From Streptomyces narbonensis (GTDB lineage Bacteria; Actinomycetota; Actinomycetes; Streptomycetales; Streptomycetaceae), in contig NZ_BMSF01000005.1 in assembly GCF_014649015.1 (NCBI RefSeq), positions 310,001 through 374,000 on the forward strand: DNA of 64,000 nt, in the 5' to 3' direction. The stretch's first letter is position 1. Each line of letters opens with the position of its first letter. A program made the translations under genes and the position numbers. Under the pieces are notes generated by a model. The model saw only the letters and a list, made by a program, of their open reading frames with translations, searched no databases and was not told the origin of the DNA. Positions 36,129 through 44,700 of this stretch are shown in pieces.

Positions 36129-38102
36129 ATGCGTACGACGCCGATACGAGCCCTCGCCACGATGGCCGCCACGATCATGATGACGGTCACCTCCGCCACG
36201 CTGGTTTCCGTAGCCACATCCACTCACGCGGCCGTTCCGGCCGGCCCCGCCGCCCTCCCTGACGCCCGTGATTCCCGCACCCCCGGCGCTCTCGACTCCC
36301 TCGTCGACACGGCCGTCGCCGGCTACCTCGCGGACGACCGCATCCCCGGCGCGGCCGTCACGGTGGTCTCCGGCGGCCGGACCGTCCTGACCGAGGGCTA
36401 CGGCGTCGCCGACATCGAAACCAGGGCGCCCGTGGACCCCCACAGCACGGTCTTCTTCCTCGGCTCGCTCGCCAAGCTGTTCACTGCGCAGGCCGCCTCC
36501 CAGCTCGTCGCCGAGGGCAGGATCGACCCGAACGCCGACGTCAACGACCACCTCCGGGCTGTCACCGTCCCAAACACCTATCCCGGACGCCCCGTCACCC
36601 TGGACCAACTCCTCACCCACACCGGCGGCTTCGACAGCGACCTCGTCGGCCGCAGCAGGGCCCGTGCGCAGGACATCGAACCGCTCGCCGAAAGCCTCGT
36701 GACGCGCCGCCCGCCCCGGGTCCGTGCCCCCGGCACGATCGCCGCGTACGACAACTACGGCTACGCGCTCGCGGGCCAGATCGTCGCCGAGACCTCGGGC
36801 CGGTCCTTCCCTTCCTACGTCGACGAGCACATCCTCAGGCCGCTGGGCATGACGCGTTCCACGGTCGCCCAGCCGCAGCCGGAGCCGATCGCAGCGGGTC
36901 TCGCCCACGGCTACCGGCCCAGCGGTACGTCCGGCTGGACCGAGGACAGGGGTCAGTACGGCGCGTGGAGCCCGACCGGGCCGGGGGCCGTCAGCACCGC
37001 CGCCGACATGGGCCGTTGGATGACCGACCAGCTTGCCGACGCGGCTCCGGCGAACCGCCTGATGCAGCAGGTGCACCACCGGCAGGATCCCCGGCTGCCC
37101 GGCGTCGGCTACGGCTTCGAGGAGTGGCGGCGCGACGGCCGGACCGGTTGGTTCAAGGACGGCGACATCCCCGGATTCCACTCGAACCTGCTCCTCGTCC
37201 CCGGCCATGATCTGGGGGTGTTCGTCGTCTTCAACGGTGACGGCAAGGACGGCCGGGCCGCCTGGGACGGCAAGGACCTGATCAATCGCATCGTGGATAC
37301 CCTGGTCCCGGACCGCCCGGCGACCGCGGCGCCGAGCGGGGCCGGCGATGCCGCCACGGACCCCGCCCTCGACTCGTACACCGGCACGTACCGCCCCGCC
37401 CGGGTCAGCCGGACCAGCCTCATGGCGGTCGAAGGCCTGGTCTCGTCGGTCGGCGTGGAGAGGGACGGCGCGAACGGACTGCGCACCACCGGTCTCTCCC
37501 TCGACCCCGACCAGCCCGAGCAGAGCTGGCTCGCCCTCGGCGACGGCCTCTTCCGCGAACGCGGCGGCCATGGTGCGACGCTCGCCTTCACCAAGAGCGG
37601 GGTACTGGTCTCGTCGGCGACGCCTTCCACGGCGTACGAGGCCCTGACCTGGCGTCAATCTCCCTCCATGCACATGGGGTTGCTCGCCTTCGGCGTGGGC
37701 GGGCTGGTCATCGGTGCGATCGCGTTCCCGGTAACCGCCCTGCTGCGACGCACCCGTGGCCGGACCCCGCATCCGCCCGCCGCCCGGGCCACCCGGGCAG
37801 CGGCCGCGGTGACCGGCCTGATCGCGGCGGCCTTCACCGCCGCACTGGCGGCGGTCGTCGCGGACGGCAACGCGATGATGGAGATGGTCCCCCTGGGGTC
37901 GCCGCTCCTGTCCGCCGTCACGATGCTGGGTACATCACTGGTGGCCTTGACCCTGGGCGTGGTGGCGGGGGCGGTCGCGGCCTGGCTCCGCGGATGGTGG
38001 ACCATCGCGGGCCGCCTGCTGTTCACCCTCACGGGAGCGGCCGCGGTCGCGACGACGAGCATGTTGCTCCACTACCACCTGGCGGGGTTCCCGTTCGCCT
38101 GA
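36129..38102 (+). CDS. Secreted serine hydrolase (beta-lactamase fold) with C-terminal membrane domain
   Basis: A 657-residue exported protein with a signal peptide ending at THAAVPAG. The class C beta-lactamase-like domain (residues 55-400) has SLAK as the SxxK motif, YDNYGYALAG as the YxN motif, and WFKDGDIPGFHS in the KTG position. A beta-rich linker domain (410-510) and about four membrane helices (520-655) follow, so the catalytic domain is anchored outside the cell. Such proteins act as peptidases or esterases, some on cell-wall or D-amino-acid substrates. ATG 36129 follows GGAGGAG. Confidence 0.84.
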   Translation: MRTTPIRALATMAATIMMTVTSATLVSVATSTHAAVPAGPAALPDARDSRTPGALDSLVDTAVAGYLADDRIPGAAVTVVSGGRTVLTEGYGVADIETRAPVDPHSTVFFLGSLAKLFTAQAASQLVAEGRIDPNADVNDHLRAVTVPNTYPGRPVTLDQLLTHTGGFDSDLVGRSRARAQDIEPLAESLVTRRPPRVRAPGTIAAYDNYGYALAGQIVAETSGRSFPSYVDEHILRPLGMTRSTVAQPQPEPIAAGLAHGYRPSGTSGWTEDRGQYGAWSPTGPGAVSTAADMGRWMTDQLADAAPANRLMQQVHHRQDPRLPGVGYGFEEWRRDGRTGWFKDGDIPGFHSNLLLVPGHDLGVFVVFNGDGKDGRAAWDGKDLINRIVDTLVPDRPATAAPSGAGDAATDPALDSYTGTYRPARVSRTSLMAVEGLVSSVGVERDGANGLRTTGLSLDPDQPEQSWLALGDGLFRERGGHGATLAFTKSGVLVSSATPSTAYEALTWRQSPSMHMGLLAFGVGGLVIGAIAFPVTALLRRTRGRTPHPPAARATRAAAAVTGLIAAAFTAALAAVVADGNAMMEMVPLGSPLLSAVTMLGTSLVALTLGVVAGAVAAWLRGWWTIAGRLLFTLTGAAAVATTSMLLHYHLAGFPFA

Positions 38103-38182
38103 CCGGCCGGGTGGCCTCGTGCGGCGGGCGTCGTACGTACGTCGCGCGTGCGGTGCGCCCATCGGCCGCGCATCCTCGAAGT

Positions 38183-39529
38183 ATGTCCCTGGTGACCACG
38201 ACCGAGCTGTACGAGGTCACGATGGCGCTCTCGTACCTGCGGGAGGACATGCGGGCACCGGCCACCTTCAGCCTCTTCGTGCGCGACCTGCCGCCGGGGC
38301 ACGGCTTCCTCGTGGCCGCCGGGCTCGAACCTGCGCTCGACCATCTCTCGCGGTTCCGGGTGGGCCTGTCCGATGTGCGTGCGTTCGCGGAGGCTCTGGG
38401 GCGGCCGGTCGAGGAGCTCGAACCCCTGCACGGGCTGTCCTTCGACGGCCAGGTCCGCGCGGTTCCGGAAGGGCGGCTCGTCTTCGCCGGTGAACCCCTC
38501 CTGGAGGTCACCGCGACCCTGCCCCAGGCCATGCTCGTGGAGACGTATCTGGTGGCGCTCGTCTGTCATCAGACGGCGGTCGCCGCCAAGGCGGCACGCT
38601 GTGTGCTCGCCGCCGCAGGCCGGTCCCTCGTGGACTCCTGTTCGCGCCGGACCCACGAACCGGCGGGCAGCCTGCAGGCGGCGCGGCTCTGCGCGCTGGT
38701 CGGCTTCGCCGGCACGAGCAACGTCGCGGCCGCCGCCCGGTACGGCATTCCCTCGTCCGGCACCATGGCCCACTCGCACATCGAGTCCTTCGCCTCCGAG
38801 GAGGACGCCTTCCGGGCGTTCGCGCGCGCCCACCCCGGCCCGGTGACCCTCCTGGTCGACACGTACGACACGGACCGTGGGGTGGCGACGGCCGCCCGCG
38901 TCCTGACGGACCTGGGGCGCGGCCCGGGGTCCGCGATCCGCATCGACAGCGGCGACCTCGGAGCGCGCGCTCACCGGGCCAGGGCCACTCTCGACGCGGC
39001 GGGGCTGAGGGACGTGCGGATCATCGCCGGTGGTGAACTCGACGAGTACGGCGTGGCCGCTCTCGTACGGGACGGGGCACCGATCGACGTCTTCGCCGTG
39101 GGTACGAAGACCGGCGTCGCCGCAGGCGCCCCGTATCTCGATGCTTCCTACAAGCTTGTCGAGTACGACGGGCGTCCCGTCATGAGGCTCGCGTCCGCCC
39201 AGGCGACGGCGCCCGCACCGAAGCAGGTCTTCCGCGGCGCGGGGTTCCGCGACACCGTGGGCCTGGCGAACGAGGAGCCGCCGGACGGTACGGAGCCGCT
39301 GTTGCGGACCGTGATGCGCGGCGGGCTCCGCACGGAGCCGCCCGACACCCTGGACGCCGCGCGCGCCCGTTTCGAAGCCGAGTTGGCGCAGCTCCCGGAG
39401 GCGGCCCGGCGCATCGAGAACCCCGTCGCCCCGGTCCCTGCGGCGTCGACGCGGCTCACGGTCCTGACGACGGTCGTCCGCCACCGGATCGAGGCGCGGC
39501 CGGAGGGCGGGCACGGGGCAGGGCCGTGA
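38183..39529 (+). CDS. pncB: Nicotinate phosphoribosyltransferase
   Basis: A 448-residue NAD-salvage enzyme that joins nicotinate and PRPP to give nicotinate mononucleotide. It starts TTELYEVTMALSYLRED, as the family does. Key motifs are DSCSRRTHEP, GTSNVAAAARYGIPSSGTMA followed by HSHIESF (the autophosphorylated His region), DTYDTDRG, RIDSGDLG and VGTKTG. Length is normal for the actinobacterial form. The start at ATG 38183 has only a weak ribosome site. Confidence 0.9.
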   Translation: MSLVTTTELYEVTMALSYLREDMRAPATFSLFVRDLPPGHGFLVAAGLEPALDHLSRFRVGLSDVRAFAEALGRPVEELEPLHGLSFDGQVRAVPEGRLVFAGEPLLEVTATLPQAMLVETYLVALVCHQTAVAAKAARCVLAAAGRSLVDSCSRRTHEPAGSLQAARLCALVGFAGTSNVAAAARYGIPSSGTMAHSHIESFASEEDAFRAFARAHPGPVTLLVDTYDTDRGVATAARVLTDLGRGPGSAIRIDSGDLGARAHRARATLDAAGLRDVRIIAGGELDEYGVAALVRDGAPIDVFAVGTKTGVAAGAPYLDASYKLVEYDGRPVMRLASAQATAPAPKQVFRGAGFRDTVGLANEEPPDGTEPLLRTVMRGGLRTEPPDTLDAARARFEAELAQLPEAARRIENPVAPVPAASTRLTVLTTVVRHRIEARPEGGHGAGP

Positions 39530-39649
39530 GGAGGACTCCGGCAAGCTCGTACTCCGGTGGGCCGGAGTGCGGAACGGGGTGATCCTGAAGGTGGGGGTGC
39601 ATGACCGGCTCCCGTACGAAACCACCGGTTCGGCGAGGAAGTGACGTTC

Positions 39650-40321
39650 ATGGAAACCTCCCGTTCCTCCTACCCTCCGGTCACGGTGACGGCCCGGCTC
39701 GACACCCCGCTGTCCCGATGGTTGTGGCTGGTCAAGTGGCTCCTCGTGATCCCCCACTGGATCGTGCTGATCTTCCTCTGGATCGCGTTCCTGATCGTGA
39801 CCGTGATCGCGTTCTTCGCCATCCTGTTCACCGAGCGGTATCCGCGACCACTGTTCGACTTCAATCTCGGGGTGCTGCGCTGGGCGTGGCGCGTCTCCTA
39901 CTACTCGTACAGCGCCCTCGGCACCGACCGCTACCCACCCTTCAGCCTGGGGCCGGAGCCCGACTACCCCGCGCGGCTGGACATCGCCTACCCGGAGCGG
40001 CTCTCGCGCGGCCTCGTCCTGGTCAAGTGGTGGCTGCTCGCCATCCCGCACTACCTCGTGATCGCCATCTTCGCCGGTGGCATGAGGGCGAGCTGGTGGA
40101 GCGGTGGCCTGATCACCCTGCTGACCCTCTTCGCCGCCATCGCCCTCGCGTTCACCGGCCGGTATCCGCGCGATCTGTTCGTCCTGGTGGTCGGCCTGAA
40201 CCGCTGGGTCTTCCGCGTCGCGGCCTACGCGGGCCTCATGACGGACGCCTACCCGCCATTCCGCCTCGACCAAGGGGGCGAGGAGCCCGCCGAGAAGCTC
40301 TGGGCCGCCGACGGGCGTTGA
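39650..40321 (+). CDS. DUF4389 membrane protein
   Basis: A 223-residue protein with two repeated DUF4389 units. Each has a motif of the form WLVKWLLVIPHWIVLIFLWI or LVKWWLLAIPHYLVIAIFAG, then an aromatic FTxRYPR-type loop and RWAWRVSYYSYS / RWVFRVAAYAG. The N-terminal tail is short and cytoplasmic. GAGGAA precedes ATG 39650. The function of the family is unknown. Its stop overlaps the ATG of the LtrA fragment (TGATG). Confidence 0.82.
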   Translation: METSRSSYPPVTVTARLDTPLSRWLWLVKWLLVIPHWIVLIFLWIAFLIVTVIAFFAILFTERYPRPLFDFNLGVLRWAWRVSYYSYSALGTDRYPPFSLGPEPDYPARLDIAYPERLSRGLVLVKWWLLAIPHYLVIAIFAGGMRASWWSGGLITLLTLFAAIALAFTGRYPRDLFVLVVGLNRWVFRVAAYAGLMTDAYPPFRLDQGGEEPAEKLWAADGR

Positions 40322-40690
40322 TGCCGCCCCCACCGGACGACGGGCGCGGGTGCCGTGACATGAGCCGGCCTGCCATCGCGGAGATGATCCCGCTGCTCAC
40401 CTCGCGGGGCCGGGGGATCCCCGGCCGGCTGCACACCGGTCACCTGGTCGAACGGGTGGGACTGTTCGCGATCATCGTCCTGGGCGAGTCCGTGCCGGCG
40501 CTGATCACCTCCACCGACCACGTCCGGACCGCTGCGGCCGGTATGGTGGCGGTGCTCGGGTTCGGCCTGCCGGCCGCGCTTCGGTGGTCGTACTTCGACT
40601 TCGCCCCGACCGCCGCGGAGCGGGTCATCGGCACCGCCGACCGGCGGGACGCCCACCTGCTCGCCCGTGACGTGGCCGGCTTCCTGTACC
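40321..40690 (+). pseudogene. LtrA-like membrane protein fragment
   Basis: The frame from ATG 40321 reads HLVERVGLFAIIVLGESVPA, then a helix around AAAGMVAVLGFGLPAALRWS and YFDFAPTAAERV. This corresponds to the middle of low-temperature-requirement A (LtrA) proteins, around the strongly conserved HLxERxGLFxIIxLGES. The N-terminal and C-terminal helices are missing. It is truncated on both sides, and the fragment after it belongs to a different gene. Confidence 0.7.
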
Positions 40691-40732
40691 CCGAGTGGAC
40701 CAGCAGCGACTCGCGCGGCACCAACGGGCCGA

Positions 40733-40871
40733 CTTCAAGGCCGCCGCCAAGTACTCCGGGTGCGCCGCGCCAAGGCCATGAAGGAAGGCCGCAACCCGCA
40801 GTGGCGCTTCAGCAACGACCGGACGGCCGAGCTGCGGGCGCGCGCTGATCGAGGCAATGGAGAAGACGTAG
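40733..40871 (+). pseudogene. Frameshifted remnant of an unidentified gene
   Basis: DFKAAAKYSGCA in one frame, then RRAKAMKEGRNPQWRFSNDR and TAELRARA in the next, then LIEAMEKT ending at TAG 40869 in a third. Codon bias is good in each piece, so this is a decayed coding sequence with at least two frameshifts. No family is recognised. The next gene's ATG follows its stop directly. Confidence 0.5.
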
Positions 40872-41372
40872 ATGTCCGACCTGGACTTGTACGCCCACGT
40901 CGCCACCCGCGGCGATGTTCTGGGCGTGGGCATCGGCACGGAGCCCGCCGAGTGGGCGGACCTGCTGGGGACCGACTACGTCGACGATGTGGACGCGGGG
41001 CTCATGCGCCAGGACTACGGGCTCGTGGAGCTGTCGTTCGAGGAGGCGCAGGGTTCCTGGCCCTGCTTCGGAATCAGCGTGCAGGCGCACCGGTTGAGGT
41101 GGGACGCGGAGTCGGCCGTGCCGGCGGCTCTGCGCAAGCCATACGGTGCCTTCGCCTCTTCGGTGCGTTTCGAGGACCTGACCGCGGCGATCAACGATCT
41201 GGGCTGCTCGGTCGAACCGGACGACGACGCGACGGCCACCGACTTCCGCCGCTATCGGGTCCCCGAGTCCGGTGTGCGGCTCATCGTCCGGGTGGACGCC
41301 GACGCCCAGGGGGCGGCAGGCGATCTGTGGAGCCTCAGCGTGTCTCCCGCCTGGTGGGGTGAGACCGGCTGA
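40872..41372 (+). CDS. Hypothetical protein
   Basis: A 166-residue acidic protein starting MSDLDLYAHVATRGDVLGVG. It is a mixed alpha/beta protein with a SVQAHRLRWDAESAVPAAL central region and a closing SGVRLIVRVDADAQGAAGDL. It shows no signal peptide or membrane helix and the family is not recognised. Small acidic orphans like this are often immunity proteins, but no toxin is adjacent. GGAG ten bases upstream supports ATG 40872. A strong terminator follows. Confidence 0.62.
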   Translation: MSDLDLYAHVATRGDVLGVGIGTEPAEWADLLGTDYVDDVDAGLMRQDYGLVELSFEEAQGSWPCFGISVQAHRLRWDAESAVPAALRKPYGAFASSVRFEDLTAAINDLGCSVEPDDDATATDFRRYRVPESGVRLIVRVDADAQGAAGDLWSLSVSPAWWGETG

Positions 41373-41379
41373 CCGAAGC

Positions 41380-41411
41380 GGGCCCCGGCCGACAACCGCC
41401 GGCCGGGGCCC
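41380..41411. terminator. Perfect GC-rich hairpin terminator
   Basis: GGGCCCCGGCCG-ACAACCGC-CGGCCGGGGCCC forms a 12-bp perfect stem with an 8-base loop, starting 8 bases after the preceding stop codon. Confidence 0.72.
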
Positions 41412-41565
41412 GGGCAGCTCGGGGACGCTCGCGATGGCCCCGACGGTTTCCTCAGTGCGTGGAGGAGCAGCTTCGGCAAGCCGAGGGCCGAGAGTAGGAC
41501 TCGCCCCCAGGGGAAGGCCCGCTGCGCTAGCCTCAGGGGCGTACCCGATCCACGAGGGGGCCGCC

Positions 41566-41772
41566 GTGGCGCACCTGACTTTCGACGAGGCTGAGCAGCG
41601 TGAGCTGCGTGACGCCGCGCGCGCCGAGTTCCCCGGGAACCCGGCGCTCGCCTACGTCCTCGAGAACCTCGCGGCCGAAGGGATCGACCTGGACCGGTGC
41701 CGTGACTGGGACGACATTCGGGCCGAGCAGGGCCTGCCCGATCGCGATGGCGGGGCGCAGGGTGTCGCCTAG
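41566..41772 (+). CDS. Possible antitoxin partner of RelE-like protein
   Basis: A 68-residue acidic protein from GTG 41566, preceded by GAGGGGG. It reads VAHLTFDEAEQRELRDAARA and then a helix-rich stretch with EGIDLDRCRDWDDIRAEQG. It overlaps the next gene by 11 bases, as in type II toxin-antitoxin operons, where the small acidic gene comes first. No DNA-binding fold is clear. Its assignment depends on the neighbour. Confidence 0.5.
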   Translation: MAHLTFDEAEQRELRDAARAEFPGNPALAYVLENLAAEGIDLDRCRDWDDIRAEQGLPDRDGGAQGVA

Positions 41773-42025
41773 GCACAACCGGGGCGGCCGTCGCCCGAGG
41801 ATCGTTTTCATCGAGCCGGCCGAGACGCAGGTTCGCGTCCTCACCACCGAGCAGACCGGCTGCCTGGACAAGGCGCTCAACGTGATTGCGGCCGACCCCA
41901 CCGACGTGAAGCCGCACGCCACCGCATCCGCGCTTCGTGACTACCAGCACGATGGTATCCGCGTGATCTTCTACGCGACCGCGCTCGGCAGCATCCTCAT
42001 CGTCACCTACGTCGAGGTGGACTGA
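41762..42025 (+). CDS. Possible RelE/ParE-like toxin
   Basis: An 87-residue basic protein from GTG 41762. It has RIVFIEPAETQVRVLTTEQT, a helix CLDKALNVIAADP, and two C-terminal strands DGIRVIFYATALGSILIVTY. The size, gene order and alpha/beta layout (helix followed by antiparallel strands ending in a hydrophobic edge strand) resemble RelE/ParE-type toxins. The catalytic basic residues are not conserved enough to be sure. Confidence 0.5.
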   Translation: MSPRHNRGGRRPRIVFIEPAETQVRVLTTEQTGCLDKALNVIAADPTDVKPHATASALRDYQHDGIRVIFYATALGSILIVTYVEVD

Positions 42026-42053
42026 GCTCCGCACGCATCCGTCGCCGGCGAGT

Positions 42054-42272
42054 TCACCGGAGTGCGGCCGGGGTGGTGACGGTGATGGTGTCGTCGCAGG
42101 TGACGTCCGGTAGGTGTGCTGCCGCGACTGCGGCGGTCCACCGGTCGTCGCCGGCAGGGGCGATAGCGGCTTCGGCGCCCCGTAACCACCGGCCGCCCTC
42201 CTGGGTGCTGTCGAGGACAGTGACCGCGTACCGGCCGTCCTTGGTGAGCGGCTGGTAGAGCTGCTCGCGGGG
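42054..42272 (-). pseudogene. C-terminal remnant of an unidentified gene
   Basis: The minus strand ending at TGA 42054 reads REQLYQPLTKDGRYAVTVLD, STQEGGRWLRGAEAAIAPAG, DDRWTAAVAAAHLPDVTCDD and TITVTTPAALR. Coding bias is excellent but no start is present. The family is not recognised. It converges on the putative toxin gene and was cut off near 42280. Confidence 0.5.
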
Positions 42273-42376
42273 ATCCGACGGAGCTGAGACACCACCGCCG
42301 ACGGCGGCACGGTGGGGGTATCGTCATCCGGTCACGGACGGCAACGGGATCGTCTGTCCGACCCGAGGGAAACGAC

Positions 42377-42718
42377 ATGACCGATCTGAACGCGCTGCGG
42401 GCGAGCCTCGCGTCGGGTGAGCACGAGTTCGCCGACACCCTGGCCTTCGTCTCCGCGCACTACGCTTACCAGCCGCAGGCGTTCCGCAACGGAGGCGTGG
42501 AGAACGCCGCGGGCGAGAACGAGGGTTCCTGCAAGACGCTGGGGCTGGCCCTGCTGGAAGGGCTGAGCGACCAGGAAGCGCTGCTGGCCTTCGGTGAGCA
42601 CTACCGCAGCGTGCTCGCGACGCCGAACGACACCGATCACGGCAACATCCGCAACCTCATGGCCCACGGCCTGGCGGGAGTGAGCTTCGCGGGGCAGCCG
42701 CTGGCCCGCAAGAGCTGA
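42377..42718 (+). CDS. HopJ type III effector family protein
   Basis: A 113-residue protein of the HopJ (PF08888) family. Diagnostic features are FVSAHYAYQPQAFRNGGVEN, the AAGENEGSCKTLGLALLEGL stretch, FGEHYRSVLATPNDTDHGN and IRNLMAHG. Despite its name the family is widespread in bacteria without type III secretion and its cellular role is unknown. The ATG follows a GAGGGAAACG leader. Confidence 0.88.
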   Translation: MTDLNALRASLASGEHEFADTLAFVSAHYAYQPQAFRNGGVENAAGENEGSCKTLGLALLEGLSDQEALLAFGEHYRSVLATPNDTDHGNIRNLMAHGLAGVSFAGQPLARKS

Positions 42719-43017
42719 ACGGCGAGGCCGCCGCGAAGGCCACCAACTGGGGGTACGGGCCTGGCTTCGGCCGCTCGGGCGCGGCACCAGCAGGCGGACG
42801 CGGTCGCGGTGCGGGGGTTCGTCCTGCCGGACGAGGCTGCCGAGGCCGCTCACGGCCGGGCCGTCGCGGCGCACGCCGAGGCGCCGAACTCCTTGCTGAT
42901 CATCCACATGCTGCGCGCACGGCGGGGCGGGCGCTTCGACACGGGTACGGCCCGGCGATTCAGCCTGGCCGCACCCGTCAGTCGGGCTTCGTCGCCGAGC
43001 AGTCGTGACGCGCGACG
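42719..43017. other. Mosaic of short gene scraps
   Basis: Bases 42723-42761 are identical to 34959-34997, inside the histidine kinase membrane region. From 42800 the plus strand reads VRGFVLPDEAAEAAHGRAVA, then AHAEAPNSLLIIHMLRARRG, with coding-like third positions but no credible start. This looks like fused fragments rather than a gene. Confidence 0.45.
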
Positions 43018-44145
43018 CTAGCTGAGCGTCTTGACGGCGGACGCGTCGTACGGCTTCAGCTCGTCGGTGCGCCCGGCGAGGACCTTCGCAGCCCACTCAG
43101 GGTCCTGGAGCAGCGCGCGGCCGACGGCGACCATGTCGAACTCGTCCCGCTCCAGGCGGTCGAGGAGCTCGTCGATGCCCTGGACCGGGGCACCCTGGCC
43201 GGCGAAGGCGTGGATGAAGTCGCCGTCGAGGCCGACCGAGCCGACGGTGATGGTGGGCCTGCCGGTGAGCTTCTTGGTCCAGCCGGCCAGGTTGAGGTCC
43301 GAGTCGTCGAACTCGGCGATCCAGTGGCGGCGGGTGGAGGCGTGGAAGACGTCGACGCCGGCCGCGGCGAGCGGGGCGAGGATCGCCTCGAGCTCCTGCG
43401 GGGTCTCGGCGAGCCGCGCGTCGTAGGCGTCCTGCTTCCACTGCGAGTAGCGGAAGATCACCGGGAAGTCGGGCGAGACGGACCCGCGGACCGCGGCCAC
43501 GATCTCGGCCGCGAACTTCGTACGGGCCACGGGGTCGCCGCCGTAGGCGTCGGTACGGCGGTTCGTCCCCGCCCACAGGAACTGGTCCAGGAGGTAGCCG
43601 TGGGCGCCGTGCAGCTCGACGCCGTCGAAGCCGATGCGCTCCGCGGCCGCGGCGGCCTCGGCGAAGGCGCCGATGACGTCGTCCAGGTCGCTCTGGGTCA
43701 TGGCCTTGCCCACGCCCTCGGTGCCGTCCGTGCGGATGCCGGAGGGGCCCATCGCCGGTGCGTCGGGGTACGGTGCCTGGCCCTGCTCGCGCACCATGCC
43801 GATGTGCCACAGCTGCGGCACGATCGTGCCGCCGGCCGCGTGGACGTCCTCGGCGACCTTCGCCCAGCCCGCGAGCTGCTCCTCGCCGTGGAACCGCGGC
43901 ACGCGGTCGCTCTGCCCGGCCGACTCGTGGCCGACGTAGGTCCCCTCGGTGACGATCAGGCCGACGCCGGCCGCGGCGCGTCGGGCGTAGTACGACCGCA
44001 CGTCCTCGCCGGGGACTCCGCCGGGGGAGAACATGCGGGTCATCGGAGCCATCGCGATGCGGTTCGGGACGGTCAGGCCGTTCAGCGTGACAGGCCGGGA
44101 CAGGATCTCGGCGGCGCGTGAGCTGGGGGACGCGGTGACGGTCAC
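43018..44145 (-). CDS. Old Yellow Enzyme-type NADH:flavin oxidoreductase
   Basis: A 375-residue FMN TIM-barrel enzyme that reduces activated C=C bonds in enones or quinones. It starts with LSRPVTLNGLTVPNRIAMAP followed by MTRMFSPGG. HGAHGYLLDQFLWAGTNRR and DAYGG are the FMN and catalytic strand signatures, and TVGSVGLDGDF and FDMVAVGRALLQDPEW bind the phosphate. GAGGAG precedes GTG 44145. The divergent MarR-family gene 120 bases away probably represses it, a common arrangement for electrophile-inducible OYEs. Confidence 0.92.
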   Translation of the reverse strand: MTVTASPSSRAAEILSRPVTLNGLTVPNRIAMAPMTRMFSPGGVPGEDVRSYYARRAAAGVGLIVTEGTYVGHESAGQSDRVPRFHGEEQLAGWAKVAEDVHAAGGTIVPQLWHIGMVREQGQAPYPDAPAMGPSGIRTDGTEGVGKAMTQSDLDDVIGAFAEAAAAAERIGFDGVELHGAHGYLLDQFLWAGTNRRTDAYGGDPVARTKFAAEIVAAVRGSVSPDFPVIFRYSQWKQDAYDARLAETPQELEAILAPLAAAGVDVFHASTRRHWIAEFDDSDLNLAGWTKKLTGRPTITVGSVGLDGDFIHAFAGQGAPVQGIDELLDRLERDEFDMVAVGRALLQDPEWAAKVLAGRTDELKPYDASAVKTLS

Positions 44146-44227
44146 AGGGACGCTCCTCGTGGCAATTACTTGACAACCTTGATGCTTGAGAACTTCATGC
44201 AACAGGGGTGACGGTAGACATCGATGT

Positions 44228-44240
44228 TTGAGATAGTCAA
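44228..44240. promoter_or_regulatory. Probable MarR-type operator
   Basis: TTGAGATAGTCAA is a TTGA-N5-TCAA palindrome upstream of the MarR start. TACTTGAC at 44166-44173 recurs inverted as GTCAAGTA at 44236-44243, so the AT-rich divergent promoter holds symmetrical half-sites covering both start regions. Confidence 0.5.
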
Positions 44241-44265
44241 GTATCTCTGGGCTAAAGTGGCCTCC

Positions 44266-44700
44266 ATGACAGAAGCTCCCCGCGTCGACACGGCCCAGCT
44301 CCTGGAGCTGCTCTCCGTGTCGCTCGGCGTCTACTACGGCGACTTCACCGTCGCGGCGGCGAGTGAGAACCTCACGGCGAGCCAGGGGCGGGCCCTGACC
44401 GCGCTGCGTCGGGGGCCGGCCGCGATGCGTGCCTTGGCCGAGACCATGACCTGCGACGCCTCCAACATGACCGGGATCATCGACCGGCTGGAGAAGCGCG
44501 GCCTGGTGCGCCGCGAAGCCGCCCCTGCCGACCGGCGCGTCAAGAACGTGATCCTCACGGCCGAGGGCGAGCGCGTCACCGACGCGATCCGCGCGAAGAT
44601 GCGCATCACCCAGGAGGGTCTGGCCGGGCTCAGGTCCGACGACCGGGACGCCTTGTACACCCTGCTGGAACGGATCTTCCTCACCCCGCCCACTGCCTGA
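44266..44700 (+). CDS. MarR-family transcriptional regulator
   Basis: A 144-residue winged-helix repressor. The core is NLTASQGRALTALRRGPAAM, then the recognition region TMTCDASNMTGIIDRLEKRG and the wing LVRREAAPADRRVKNVILTA. It has the typical flanking dimerisation helices. It is divergent from the OYE gene and likely its repressor, responding to electrophilic or phenolic ligands. The last three codons overlap the first unit of a six-copy 17-bp repeat. Confidence 0.92.
   Translation: MTEAPRVDTAQLLELLSVSLGVYYGDFTVAAASENLTASQGRALTALRRGPAAMRALAETMTCDASNMTGIIDRLEKRGLVRREAAPADRRVKNVILTAEGERVTDAIRAKMRITQEGLAGLRSDDRDALYTLLERIFLTPPTA

Noticed and set aside
34122..37772. A 1216-codon minus-strand open frame
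   Set aside because: Only the part up to ATG 36014 is the histidine kinase. The rest is antisense to the serine hydrolase and has an Asp/Gly/Arg-rich shadow composition.
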